DNA of 39,175 nt, taken from Actinomycetes bacterium (GTDB taxonomy: Bacteria > Actinomycetota > Acidimicrobiia > Acidimicrobiales > JAMCPL01). Under the pieces are notes generated by a model. It saw only the letters and a program-made list of their open reading frames with translations, was not told where the DNA came from and ran no database searches. Made by a program: the position numbers and the translations under genes. Location: NCBI GenBank assembly GCA_021846515.1, contig JAJZWU010000015.1:1-39175 (forward strand). The letters are read 5' to 3'. Below, piece by piece: positions 1 through 9,700 of this stretch; the first letter of the stretch is position 1, and each line of letters opens with the position of its first letter.

Positions 1-18
1 TGTTACGATATAATCTAA

Positions 19-34
19 CCACAATATATTGTGG
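19..34. repeat. 16-bp perfect palindrome CCACAATATATTGTGG
   Basis: Each half, CCACAATA, is the exact reverse complement of the other, so this is a symmetric site with no loop. It lies downstream of the FHA-HTH gene, which ends at 140 on the minus strand. It could be a dimeric repressor site for a gene outside the window or part of a mobile-element end. No function can be assigned from sequence alone. Confidence 0.5.
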
Positions 35-82
35 GTGGTTGGGGATTTGACCACAACATGTAGGGGCGTGGGGTGGCATTTT

Positions 83-105
83 GGAGGTTCTGGGACACGC
101 TCCTA
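83..105. repeat. 23-bp inverted repeat, left copy (partner at 38942-38964)
   Basis: This segment, starting GGAGGTTCTGGGACACG, matches the reverse complement of 38942-38964 at 22 of 23 positions. The two copies point at each other across almost the whole window. The length and near identity suggest ends of an insertion sequence, or two copies of one mobile repeat. No intact transposase lies beside either copy within the window. Confidence 0.5.
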
Positions 106-139
106 GCCCCACTGAAACCGGAAGAGCCACTTAAGGAGA

Positions 140-739
140 CTATTTACTGCCGCGTAAATCGGTCAACTGTACCGCACCGCTTGCAAGCGCTGCGTTTGCC
201 AGCCGCACCCTCCGATTCTCGTTATCTGGTTCCTCGTATATGCCGAACTTATCGTAGAGTCTGGCCAAGTGCTGTTTGACAGCTGCAATAGAAACTACCA
301 GATCATCGGCTATCTGGCGGCTGGTAGCCGGTTGAGTAAAGACAGAACCCGTCAGAAGCGGCTTACATAGTGCGACCAGTACATCGTGCTCTCTGGCAGT
401 CAGCCTTGGCATATCGGCTACCAGCGTAGTAGCGTCCAGCTCTTCCATGTCGGCACGCAATATAATAGTTGTCGCGCCAACTCGTATTTCGTCGCCAGGA
501 TAGAGTGCCTTTTGCGACCAGATCCTTTCTCCGTTGACAAATGTGCCGTTGCTACTTCCGAGGTCGGATATATACCAGTTTGTACCAATTGATTCTATGG
601 CAGCGTGCAGCCTGGACACAGTTTTGTCGTCTGCAATACACACGTCCGACTTGGTGCTCTTACCGATAGCAACTGGATTCCCTTCGAGAGGGAACATATC
701 AATGCCGGATCGCCGGCGAATTTCCAGAAATGGGTTCAT
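140..739 (-). CDS. FHA domain protein with C-terminal LuxR-like helix-turn-helix
   Basis: Residues about 1-95 form a forkhead-associated phosphothreonine-binding domain. The signature is visible as IGKSTKSDV, SRLHA and GSSNGTFVNG, with Lys in place of the usual Arg in the first block. Residues about 108-165 (LTAREHDVLVALCK, then SRQIADDLVVSIAAVKQHL) look like a LuxR/winged helix-turn-helix, so the protein is probably cytoplasmic and may join phosphopeptide recognition to DNA binding. It is the last gene of the minus-strand cluster that contains a kinase and a PP2C phosphatase, which makes it a natural reader of that kinase's output. That link is inferred from context. A 156-nt gap with AT-rich -10-like boxes precedes it, so it may also have its own promoter. 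Confidence 0.85.
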   Translation of the reverse strand: MNPFLEIRRRSGIDMFPLEGNPVAIGKSTKSDVCIADDKTVSRLHAAIESIGTNWYISDLGSSNGTFVNGERIWSQKALYPGDEIRVGATTIILRADMEELDATTLVADMPRLTAREHDVLVALCKPLLTGSVFTQPATSRQIADDLVVSIAAVKQHLARLYDKFGIYEEPDNENRRVRLANAALASGAVQLTDLRGSK

Positions 740-757
740 TGATCAATTTGAGCGATA

Positions 758-786
758 ATTATAGCTGGCCATGTCATACCATTATA
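758..786 (-). promoter_or_regulatory. Candidate -10 boxes upstream of the FHA-HTH gene
   Basis: Two TATAAT hexamers occur on the minus strand, at 781-786 and 758-763, 19 to 47 nt upstream of the start at 739. Neither has a good -35 at 17 nt; a weak TTCAGT lies 18 nt before the distal one. They support possible independent transcription of the FHA gene, weakly. Confidence 0.3.
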
Positions 787-895
787 TAGGTTCCTGGCTG
801 GATCACTGAACATGAATCTGCCGACGCATTGACAGTACGGTGGCCTTCGTCACCTTACCTCTGTAATACGGGGCCGATAGCGCATCCGCCGGAGT

Positions 896-1993
896 CTACA
901 AGGCATCAATCCAAGCAGCCGCGGTCGCATAAGAGTCAGCCTGCATCAAAGATGCCAGAGTACTAATCGACGATGCCGATGGGGGAGGTGATGCCTGTTT
1001 CGCCCAAGAGATTACCACTTGCGATTGTGCAGCTGTGCAGAGTGGCGCCAGCCCGCAACTCACGAAATCTTGCTGGACAGCAAATGGAGCAGTTCTTGCG
1101 GCAGCGGTAGAGATGATAAATCGATCGTAAGCTGTACATTTAGTGCCTTGAGCGGAAGTGCAGTCCAACTGAGCCTGGTAAGCGCTATCATGCAGCAGCA
1201 ACTGTGCTTTGGGGTCGAGTAATAGCACCGCAATATTGCCAAGATCAGTTGGCGTGTTCTGTTCGAGAATGCGATATGATGCTGCAAGTACCAGTGGTCT
1301 TGCTACTTGGGGTACTTGATGTAGGGCGTTTTCCAATAGACTCTCGATATAAGGGACGGTAGTGGAAAGCACTTCTGATACGAAGAGGGATATTTGAGTA
1401 TTCCCTCCCGCAAAGGCTGAAGGCAATGGCTGGAAAAGCTCTGAAATAGCGTTTAGTTCTGCGGTGGTCGTATTCAGGACGGCATTTTCAAATCCAGAGA
1501 CACCCACCAAAGTATTTGCATAGCCCTGTGCATCGGTATTGTCATTTGTAAATACCTGTGTGAGATTCTTTCCCAGAATTGATGCATCGGCACTGGTTAA
1601 GGCATCCAGCCGACCGGTGATCTGCCTCCCTGCAGAGGCGGGAAGTTGGGTCAGGGCACTCAGAATAATCTGTGCATCCTGTGAAGATAGGTTCCCCTGA
1701 AGAGACCCCAGCGCACTCATATCCAGTAGCTGGGTGCTTGACGGAGTCGATGGTTGTGGATGCGAGGGAGAAGAAGAAGGTGGGGCAGTCGTATGTGCCG
1801 GTATACTCGTAGCACTGCTGGAAAGCCTGCGCGTAAGACACGACAGGATCGACAGCTGGCATGTCGAGTGGGAAGCCACATGGTGAGGTGCGGACGTGGT
1901 ATTTCCACTGCTGCCTACGCCAAAGATCACTCCAAGGAGTATGACTCCCACCGTGCCGGTTAGTTTATATCTGGCCAAGCTTCTAAACATCAT
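896..1993 (-). CDS. Secreted Cys-rich protein, paralogue of the 11411-12547 lipoprotein
   Basis: No known family is recognised. A hydrophobic signal segment (residues about 11-29) is followed by a Ser/Thr/Pro-rich linker (about 53-90) and a conserved C-terminal domain of about 270 residues. The paralogue at 11411-12547 shares this layout and several blocks, for example LSTTVPYIE and the final TAAAWIDAL against AAAQGWIEAF. Six cysteines have matching spacings in both proteins: C45/C52 (six residues between), C278/C286 (seven) and C313/C319 (five). This suggests three disulphides in an extracytoplasmic protein. The start is a double ATG with GGGAG about 11 nt upstream. This copy lacks the lipobox of its paralogue, so it is probably secreted or anchored by its N-terminus. 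It lies between the membrane protein and the FHA gene of the phospho-signalling cluster. Confidence 0.8.
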   Translation of the reverse strand: MMFRSLARYKLTGTVGVILLGVIFGVGSSGNTTSAPHHVASHSTCQLSILSCLTRRLSSSATSIPAHTTAPPSSSPSHPQPSTPSSTQLLDMSALGSLQGNLSSQDAQIILSALTQLPASAGRQITGRLDALTSADASILGKNLTQVFTNDNTDAQGYANTLVGVSGFENAVLNTTTAELNAISELFQPLPSAFAGGNTQISLFVSEVLSTTVPYIESLLENALHQVPQVARPLVLAASYRILEQNTPTDLGNIAVLLLDPKAQLLLHDSAYQAQLDCTSAQGTKCTAYDRFIISTAAARTAPFAVQQDFVSCGLAPLCTAAQSQVVISWAKQASPPPSASSISTLASLMQADSYATAAAWIDAL

Positions 1994-2099
1994 TATAAAT
2001 TATACTCCCTTACTTCCCAGGCTTCCCTCTACGAGATAGTATGTCTTTCCTGCCCGTAGGGTAAGGTAGTTCTACCCAAAAGGTACAGGTCGTCTCATG

Positions 2100-3593
2100 C
2101 TATTTGGAAGGCGGAGAACCAGTCGACATTGACAGTGGGGTAAAGCCATTGAGCATGGCCGTAACCACCTGGTCACTCGAGTTATTTTGGGTTACGTCTC
2201 TTACGGGAACGCCGGTAGTCGGATCAATGGCCATGGTGGAGGTCGTAACTGTAGTGCGAGGCGTACCAACGGTGGAAGATAGGGTAGACACCTGCGTAAC
2301 ATTTACCAGAACAGTCCTGAACTTACCGAGAGGAACAGAGATCTTTTTGATTCCCACCACATGTGCACTCAACTTCAATACCAGCGAATAGGGCACACCT
2401 CCAATAAAAGTAGTGCATGTAGAGTTACTTTTCCACGAGGACCTTAGAGCGAGTGGCTGCTTGTACATCACCAGCGGAGGGGACCAAAGACAGGCGGTAG
2501 ATGCCGCGTTGCCTGTGGATGGAACAATATAATCGGTGCTTGTTTCCACTATCTTGCCAGTACCCCAGTCATAAAGATCGCTTTCCACAAGAGTGCTGCC
2601 AAAACCTGTCCATGCAGCGCTAATTTGCGTACCTACCTGTTCAATCCTGATAGACGAAATACTAAGGTGAGTAGATGCCGTATGTTGTTGAGGTTCAGTT
2701 CCCTGGCTGCTATTTCTTCCTATGCCACTGCTCTTTTTCTCCGTAGCGATCTCTGTAGTATAACGATAGGTACCCAGGGTCGGTATTCTAAAGCTTCCCC
2801 CGGCACTCGGAGAGCCGAAGGGGGAGCCGGTTAAGTTGCCGCCACCGGTTGTACCGGTAGCGCTATGGGTAAAATAAGCAACGGAGGTGGCTATGACCAC
2901 AAAAGCAAGTGCCCGGGCAGTTCTGGATCGTACGAGCCGACCACCGGGAATACGCGAGATTGCAGTATCAATCCGGCGCTTTAGAAAACCAATAAATGAC
3001 GCTGTAGGCAGAGTTCGCTGTTCCTGGTGCTGAGAGTCGGGAGGCAACGCATCCTCGGCTGTAGCGGGGTCCAAGCCTACCGGTGCGGAGGGCGCCACCG
3101 GCTGGGTGGCATCCATCAGCCTGGCTTTGTTGTGCTCTTCAAACGCAGCGATGGTTGCAGGTTTGACAGCGCCAAGCGCGAGTGCCCATGTCCCAACTAC
3201 CCATAGTGCAAGATTTGTATCTATGCCAAGCTCCCGGTGCAACTTACCGGAGAGCCGTGTTAACGATAGTGCAGCCGGTGCCGATTGAGTAGTGGTTATG
3301 GATCTGCACTCGTCAGCAATTCCGGCAGTAAGCGCTGAAACCGCAACTGTTATTTCTGCTGGGAACTCTCCGCACAGATCACGAAGAAATGCTTCCACCC
3401 GGCGAGGATCCTCTGCAAGCTCGATACCCTCCGTAGCTATTAGATCGACAATAACCGAGCGTACATTAAGCCGACCATCGGAAACGCTTACGGGCGCGCC
3501 TGCTGTACCGGAGTCCTCTCTGCCCGAAGTGGAACTACTGTCCGGATCATTTTCATTGATACCATGATGTGAGAATACAGGTGCGTCATCCAT
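2100..3593 (-). CDS. Single-span membrane protein with cytoplasmic helical domain and extracellular beta-rich domain
   Basis: Residues about 45-160 (DPRRVEAFLRDLCGEFPAEI, then a helical ELGIDTNLALWVVGTWALALG block) match a helical module that I recall from bacterial Ser/Thr kinase and chaperone-like proteins. A transmembrane segment lies near residues 225-245. The outer part, from about 262, is Ser/Thr-rich and then beta-rich, with VPLGKFRTVLVNVT and IDPTTGVPVRDVTQ, reminiscent of DUF3108/LolA-like folds. It could carry a signal across the membrane between an outer ligand and the adjacent kinase-phosphatase module, but that role is inferred. It starts 79 nt after the kinase gene ends. The start at 3593 has no strong Shine-Dalgarno. 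Confidence 0.75.
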   Translation of the reverse strand: MDDAPVFSHHGINENDPDSSSTSGREDSGTAGAPVSVSDGRLNVRSVIVDLIATEGIELAEDPRRVEAFLRDLCGEFPAEITVAVSALTAGIADECRSITTTQSAPAALSLTRLSGKLHRELGIDTNLALWVVGTWALALGAVKPATIAAFEEHNKARLMDATQPVAPSAPVGLDPATAEDALPPDSQHQEQRTLPTASFIGFLKRRIDTAISRIPGGRLVRSRTARALAFVVIATSVAYFTHSATGTTGGGNLTGSPFGSPSAGGSFRIPTLGTYRYTTEIATEKKSSGIGRNSSQGTEPQQHTASTHLSISSIRIEQVGTQISAAWTGFGSTLVESDLYDWGTGKIVETSTDYIVPSTGNAASTACLWSPPLVMYKQPLALRSSWKSNSTCTTFIGGVPYSLVLKLSAHVVGIKKISVPLGKFRTVLVNVTQVSTLSSTVGTPRTTVTTSTMAIDPTTGVPVRDVTQNNSSDQVVTAMLNGFTPLSMSTGSPPSK

Positions 3594-3672
3594 CTCGGCA
3601 CTCGATAAGTATCACGGAATACAATAAGTGCGTTCGTTGTAAAAACACAAGAACATTCTATATCTGTGAGCG

Positions 3673-5007
3673 CTATGTATGCCGGTACTCTGTGGCAACT
3701 TGCACCCTTGCCCTTGAAGTACCAAAATCTATGGTCACTCCGGGCATGAGTTGTACTGAAGTGTTTGGAGCGACCTCTTGGGTGCTTCCATCTATTTTAA
3801 TCGTATGCCATGTCTGCCCTGAAGTATTGTGAATACCCAGTATATTGGGTCTTGACGGGTGGCTCACTACCTCTCCAACGGCCGTAGTAAAGTCATAGAG
3901 TGCAGTGTCTTTCAAGTGGTGCGGCCACAACCGGGCACCTGGTATAGCAAGCAACCGTGAGCCAGTCTCCAATTCCAGGTATAGGGGGGGAGTAAATGGC
4001 TTACCGCAACGCCAACACGAAATACCTAGCCAGGGCTCCAACGGGTCCCAAAATGACTCAGCATCTCCACCACAGGCATCGCACTGCAAAACGGAGTCAC
4101 GCAGCCGGACCATCGCCTTACGCCACTGGCTCTCACGTACACGGCCATTATCTGGATCATCCACACCACGAGTAAACGCCCTTATAAAAAGGTCACGAAA
4201 AAACTTTGGGTAGTATGGCCAGAGGTCTATGGCATTCTGGTGGGGACCGGCAACCGGCCTGTTGGAATCATCATCAGGATCAAAGATGAATATGGGATGT
4301 TCCCCATAGATTGCTCGCATTGCTGCTATATCCAGTACTCTGTGATGCTGTTCGCGTGATCCCTCGAAGGGATGATGTATGAAAAATATATTAAACAGGA
4401 GTACAGCAAGGGAAAAGAGATCAGTACGCGAGCTGGGGAGAGCTTCCCCGCGCACTACTTCAGGCGCCATGAATCGTGGTGTGCCAAGGATCCTGCCCAG
4501 AGCACTGCCGTCTACAGTAACGTTGTCATTGTCGCATATGAGTACATCACCGCTATCGGGATCAAAAAATATGTTGCTGAATGATATATCACGATAGCAA
4601 AGGCCTTGGGCGTGCAAGGAAAGAAATGCCTCAGCCAACGAATATCCTATCGTAGCAAGTATTCGTGAACCAGGGTCCACACTGCGGCGCATGAGCGAGC
4701 TCATGGGCACGAAGCGAGGATCGCGTAGGGGCATGATATATCCGAAGCTGTTTGATTCCGGCTTGGTGACGAAATCCAATGGCCACAAAAATGCCTTGCT
4801 TGGTGGGCCTTTTACAATCAGTTCATCCAGAGCCTTATGCTGTAGAGGACCGGCCAAAGCCGGGCGATACCACTTGACGGCAACCATCTCCCCTCGTAAA
4901 TCCGCACGGTAGACTTCTCCCTGTCCACCTCCACCAATAAAATCTACAATGCCACATGGCATACCTGAGTAGTGGGCAAGTAGAAGTTGGCCAGGCTGGA
5001 GAATCAA
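3673..5007 (-). CDS. TerY-P triad Ser/Thr protein kinase with zinc ribbon
   Basis: A Hanks-type kinase domain covers residues about 20-300: Gly-rich loop GGGGQGEV (25-32), Lys45 in AVKWY, catalytic YRDISFSN (D140, N145), metal-binding DND (159-161) in place of DFG, and GTPRFMAPE (175-183). A zinc ribbon with C309, C312, C331 and C334 follows, then a beta-rich tail that looks like a degenerate FHA domain. This order fits the kinase of the TerY-P triads described in tellurite-resistance-type stress loci. It probably phosphorylates Ser/Thr on cytoplasmic partners; the FHA protein at 140-739 is a candidate reader. Its TTG start overlaps the PP2C stop (TTGA), which indicates translational coupling. 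There is no transmembrane segment, so it needs a partner to sense the outside. Confidence 0.88.
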   Translation of the reverse strand: MILQPGQLLLAHYSGMPCGIVDFIGGGGQGEVYRADLRGEMVAVKWYRPALAGPLQHKALDELIVKGPPSKAFLWPLDFVTKPESNSFGYIMPLRDPRFVPMSSLMRRSVDPGSRILATIGYSLAEAFLSLHAQGLCYRDISFSNIFFDPDSGDVLICDNDNVTVDGSALGRILGTPRFMAPEVVRGEALPSSRTDLFSLAVLLFNIFFIHHPFEGSREQHHRVLDIAAMRAIYGEHPIFIFDPDDDSNRPVAGPHQNAIDLWPYYPKFFRDLFIRAFTRGVDDPDNGRVRESQWRKAMVRLRDSVLQCDACGGDAESFWDPLEPWLGISCWRCGKPFTPPLYLELETGSRLLAIPGARLWPHHLKDTALYDFTTAVGEVVSHPSRPNILGIHNTSGQTWHTIKIDGSTQEVAPNTSVQLMPGVTIDFGTSRARVQVATEYRHT

Positions 5008-6020
5008 GATTGACTCGCCCTGCCTGTGTCTCTCGACGGCTTTCCTACCTGGCTTTTCTTAAGAATACTGCCCGGCATCTGAGAGTAGACTTCATCTAGT
5101 GGCTTATCCTTGAATATATGCTCCTTTGTGGTTTTGATGCCAGACATCTGTACGATAAATGCTGCAGTGATATCATCTCCACTCCCGTACTCTGATGTGG
5201 ATTCCAACCAGCCGGGGAGCTGGCTTTGAATGGCATGTATCCCGTAATGTCTCAACAGCTTGAGTACGTCCATGCCTACCAGTTCAAAACCTGCATAGTC
5301 GACATAAGAGTTCGCATAACCATCTGTCGCCATCATGATCAGCTCCGGTGCGAGCTGTGTTCTATGGTGATTAGCGTTGCTCTTATTATTTGTAACAGGT
5401 AACAGCGCCACACGGAAGTGGCTGGATGTATCGGGGGAGGACAACGACCAGGTCTGGTTTGCAACCAGTCCGGTATCGTCCTGGATTGGGCTGCTTATGC
5501 TGCCGTGAGCATCGACGATGAGTATATTGCCGTCACCAAGCTGTGCCAGCATCACATAATCAGGCGTGCAGAGAGCCAACATAACCGTAGTACCATAGAT
5601 AATCTCAGGGCGCCTATTCAATTCATTGAGAACTGTATGGCCATAGATGCCGACCAGCCGTTCAAGATCTTGCTTCTCCAGAGGTGATGAACTCAGATCA
5701 GACAGGACGCGCTCTTTCCAAAGGGCAGGTAACTCTCCGGCTAATTTTGAAAGAAACACTTCAGCGTCGTGATAATTCGAAATATACATCATATCTTCTT
5801 TAGATATGTCCAGTGCGCTCTGAACAGCCAGGGTGGCGCCTATACCTGCTCTTACACCCTTGGGGTATCCATGGCCATCTGCAAGAGCAACTGCCAGCGT
5901 GCCGGATTCTCCCTCAGCCGGATACCGACCAAGTGCATCCTGATTAGGCGTAGATAACAGCTTATGCTGCGCTCCCTGTACGCTGGCGCCTACAACTCCC
6001 CAGAGCAATCCATTTACCAT
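5004..6020 (-). CDS. PP2C-family Ser/Thr protein phosphatase (TerY-P triad)
   Basis: PP2C metal-binding motifs appear in order: NQDA (D28), ADGHG (D48-G51), a YGTTVMLAL strand, AQLGDG, MATDGYANS, and GDDITAAFI near the end of the domain. Most metal-ligand acidic residues look intact, so catalysis is expected. The protein is cytoplasmic and should reverse the action of the kinase encoded just downstream. Its start overlaps the end of the vWA gene and its stop overlaps the kinase start, so the three proteins are probably made in fixed proportion. The last 50 residues are basic and variable and have no recognised domain. Confidence 0.9.
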   Translation of the reverse strand: MVNGLLWGVVGASVQGAQHKLLSTPNQDALGRYPAEGESGTLAVALADGHGYPKGVRAGIGATLAVQSALDISKEDMMYISNYHDAEVFLSKLAGELPALWKERVLSDLSSSPLEKQDLERLVGIYGHTVLNELNRRPEIIYGTTVMLALCTPDYVMLAQLGDGNILIVDAHGSISSPIQDDTGLVANQTWSLSSPDTSSHFRVALLPVTNNKSNANHHRTQLAPELIMMATDGYANSYVDYAGFELVGMDVLKLLRHYGIHAIQSQLPGWLESTSEYGSGDDITAAFIVQMSGIKTTKEHIFKDKPLDEVYSQMPGSILKKSQVGKPSRDTGRASQS

Positions 6021-6787
6021 ATTTCCAGCTCATCTATACCCTCATTGTCTACCTCTGGAATGTATTTATCTGAAGTACTGCCAAGCGAGGGAGATGAGGA
6101 CGACGACAACCCTATTGTAGATGCCCAGCGAATTTGCCGTACAAGGGCTTCGGGGGTATTAGCTTCCAGAATCGGTATAGACCTGTTGCCTACAAAACGC
6201 TCTAATATATTCTTATCGGCATCCCTGCCTATTGCAATAGCAAGTCGTACTGCTTTGGCGCCCAATGCGGTACGCTCAAGAGCAGCAAGGCCTGACTCAT
6301 AATCGTCAGTTGGCTGCCCATCAGAGATGAGTATTACGACTGGCGGCAGGGAACGCTCTATTATCTCCAAGCTATCCAACCTGCCTGCCAGCAACTTGAG
6401 CGCGGCGCCAAGATCGGTGGTTCCTCCTGCCTGCAGGTCTGACCACGAAAAATGCTCCAGGGGAATGAGCTGTGCATCCTGCCATACAGCTCCGGCAGAA
6501 AAACTCATTACCTGGACATAGGGATGAGCGTAGGGATTCTCGGCAGCCACCTCGCGCATATGTGGCAATGCCTCACGCACAGCGTTGTTCAGTGCCTGTA
6601 TCTTTCCGTCCTGCAACATAGAGCCTGAACAGTCTGCAAGCCAGAAGAAGGGGAGCGACCGGCTCGATAATGCACCACCCGGACGCTTGAGTACAGTACG
6701 GGGAGTTGCGAGTTGCCTGGGAGAGATCCCAAATGGTGATTCAGCCACCGGATCCACTGCCGGAAGAGCTGTAGTATCCCATGACAT
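6014..6787 (-). CDS. TerY-like von Willebrand factor A domain protein
   Basis: A vWA domain fills most of the protein, with an intact MIDAS metal site: DCSGSM, the Thr of AGGTTDLG, and SDGQPTDD. The short stretch before it fits TerY-type proteins, which bind metal and are paired with a PP2C phosphatase and a kinase. The frame extends to an ATG at 6850, but the ATG at 6787 (MSWDTT) gives a length nearer the family's. No clear Shine-Dalgarno precedes either. Even the shorter start lies inside the last 47 nt of the peptidase gene, so translation may depend on ribosomes leaving that gene. The stop overlaps the PP2C start. Confidence 0.85.
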   Translation of the reverse strand: MSWDTTALPAVDPVAESPFGISPRQLATPRTVLKRPGGALSSRSLPFFWLADCSGSMLQDGKIQALNNAVREALPHMREVAAENPYAHPYVQVMSFSAGAVWQDAQLIPLEHFSWSDLQAGGTTDLGAALKLLAGRLDSLEIIERSLPPVVILISDGQPTDDYESGLAALERTALGAKAVRLAIAIGRDADKNILERFVGNRSIPILEANTPEALVRQIRWASTIGLSSSSSPSLGSTSDKYIPEVDNEGIDELEIW

Positions 6788-9700
6788 CGACAATAATGTC
6801 AGCATTTGCCGAAGCATACACACTGATAGCGCCGGATGAACTGAGTGCAACTGTTACCATATTTGGAACCACCTCTCCGGCCCTCCAGTTGATATTGGAT
6901 GTCTCCGGTTGCTTCGATCCTTCCGGCCATGCGGTGAGGTACCCCGATCCCGCAATGCTAACCACAGTAATATTTGCAACCACGGCAACAGCCGTAGATG
7001 GAATCCCGGCAAGTCCGCCTGCATGTACCGTAATTGGATCTGACGTACCCATAGATGGGTCGAGCGACTGTCCGGAGTTCGCGCATTGACCGCTTATCCC
7101 GCTTGACACATCGGCCCCTCCAATAGTTGATGCTAAACGGGTATCGCATATGCGCACAGGGGAGCTGGGAGTAAAGGTATCTCCCGTGGAGGAGTAATAG
7201 CCATTCAGGTCAATGACCACGTTTACGGGTACGCTACTTCCATTGTAGACACATATTTTACCGCTACTGCCAGCTTCTACCGTTATAGAGTTTGCCACTG
7301 ACTGCCCAGCGGCGAAGTTTACATTTGATACCGCCGGAGGAGAGCTGCAGCTACCGCTATCCGGCCATGCGGTGAGGTACCCTGGGGCGAGAGAATCTGC
7401 AGCGGTCAACACGGCAGAGACTGCGGATGCTCCGGCAGGCACGTTGTCCAGCCCAGCTACCGTGACAGCGATAGCTCCCGACGCTTCCGGAGCAGCCAGT
7501 GCATTGTTTTGAACAGGCAGGTTTTCAGATGAGCAGAAGGTCGGCTGAGGCGTGGTGCTGCACCTTGTATCAAGCAACCTTACCGGGAGTGGTAATGGGT
7601 TAAACAGATTTGGAGTCGATGCATTTGGCTCGTAATAGCCTTCTACATCTACTACGATGTTCACATCCGAACTGGAGGAGTAGATTGATACCATCCCGCT
7701 CTCGCCAAGCGCCGCCGTTACAAGATTGGGTACAGCTGTTCCCGGTATGTAGTTGACAGAAGATGCTTCCGGCACTCGTGTACCGGCAGGATACACAGTC
7801 AAGTAGCCGCTATGAGCATCCGGTGATGCTATGGCAGTAACGTTTAACTCTACAGATTGAGCTGTTGCCGGCACTGCGTTTGCTCCCGATCCTGTTCCGG
7901 CCACCTGTATTGTGATTGATCCGCCGGATGGTGGTGAAACAATAGATTGGTTGGCAGCTGGAAGAGCCGAGCAGTACGTAGATGTGATACCGGCCGGAGG
8001 CGGACTCTCTGCACACCTGGTATCGGCGATACGGTAAGGCGTTATAGGAGTATAAGGGATATTTGGGGTAATGTATACAAAACCAGCCGGCTTGGATGTT
8101 CCGCCAGAATTAGTAACGGTCACAGAAACCATACCCGGGGATCCTGCCGGGGAAACTGCGGTGAGCAGGGTAGACGACTTGACCGATACTGATGTTGCAG
8201 ATATTGTTCCAAAGTCAACCATTGAATAGCTGGTAAAATTGGTACCGGTTATGGTCACTACGGTACCTCCAGCAGTAGAGCCGGAACTTGGAGTGACAGA
8301 GGTAACGGTTGGCGCCGGCACCGGAGTCGATGCATTGCATATATCGCTTATCAACTTAGGCCCATTTGGTGAACCCAGACCATCCGCCATAGAGTAGTGC
8401 TGACTGCCTGATGCAGCAGGATACAGGCCACCGTTAGTACTGGTATAGTCGTTGTTCCCGCTTGTTATGTTGTTGAACGCCGAGGGATCCTGCGCCGCTA
8501 TCTTGTATAGTAACGGGTCTGCAAATCCCACCTTCGTTCCACATACCTCATTGGCAAGTGCGATCAATGATGCCCATGTCGGAGTGGCACCGCTTGTACC
8601 TCCATTTACTCCCCATGTCCCCTCCATGGATGCAGCACCGTAAAGTACATATCCGCCCTGATACCAATCGGCGGATGCGGCCACATCCGGCATCTCCCTG
8701 CAATAGTTTCCAGAGGATACACCACAGGGGGCACCTGTGGAAAGACTGCTGATCACGCCCGGAACACCGCTTGCTTGTTGCCACGATGGCATCTGCCAGA
8801 TGGCAGATATGCCGCCGCCGCCTGCACCACCGCCATTTGTGGAAAAGCCATTATTCCAAACTTTTTCTTGAGGTGGATAGCTATCAGATTCAAGCGTTGT
8901 TCCGCCCACTGCTGTATCGTATGGAGTGCTGGCCAGAGCATTTACGCTCAGGCTGGCATTGCCAATATCTACCGGTTGTGGAGCAGAAGGGCCTGATCCA
9001 TTGTCGAAGATGGCATTGCCATTGGTATCCACGGCTACGCAGAAGTTCTCGCTGGCACATGAGACCGAGGTCAGCTTCGTGGATCCATCGACATCTTTAG
9101 ATCCGATCTGGCCGTTTATTTGTACATAGACATATCCATTGGAGTCTACGGCAACACAGAAATCACTGGAAAGACAGTCTACGGTGGTAGCGATGGCAAA
9201 GCCGCCCCCGTCGCTGTCGGTCATAGTTGGATAGCCCCAAGAGCCGTTCTCATAAGTGTTGGATGATCCGGTATTGTCCACCGCTGCGCAAAATGAACTG
9301 CTTGGGCAGGATATCGAGGTGAGATAAATTGCCGAACCCTGGTAGTCAGCCTGAACCGGCGCCGACCATGATGAGCCATTGTAGAAGAAGGAATCATCGC
9401 CTTTGTCCACCGCTGCGCAGAAAGTACTGGACGGGCAGGACACTGACATAAGTGGGATACCTCCATCGATACTACCTGAAGCCACCCAAGATGATCCATT
9501 GTACATGTAAGTATTTCCGGCGGTGTCAACCATCATACAGAAAGATTGTGATGCACAACTGAGATCAAGTGGATAATTATTGGTATAGCTATGAACTACC
9601 TGGGGAGCCGACCATGACGAACCATTGAATATATAGGCGTCTGCGGCGGTAGATATACCCATGCACCAGGTAGCGGATACGCATGATACACCCAGCGGAA

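Noticed and set aside
73-279. 68-codon plus-strand open frame
   Set aside because: It overlaps the FHA-HTH gene on the other strand, has no ribosome site and crosses the 23-bp repeat; a shadow frame.
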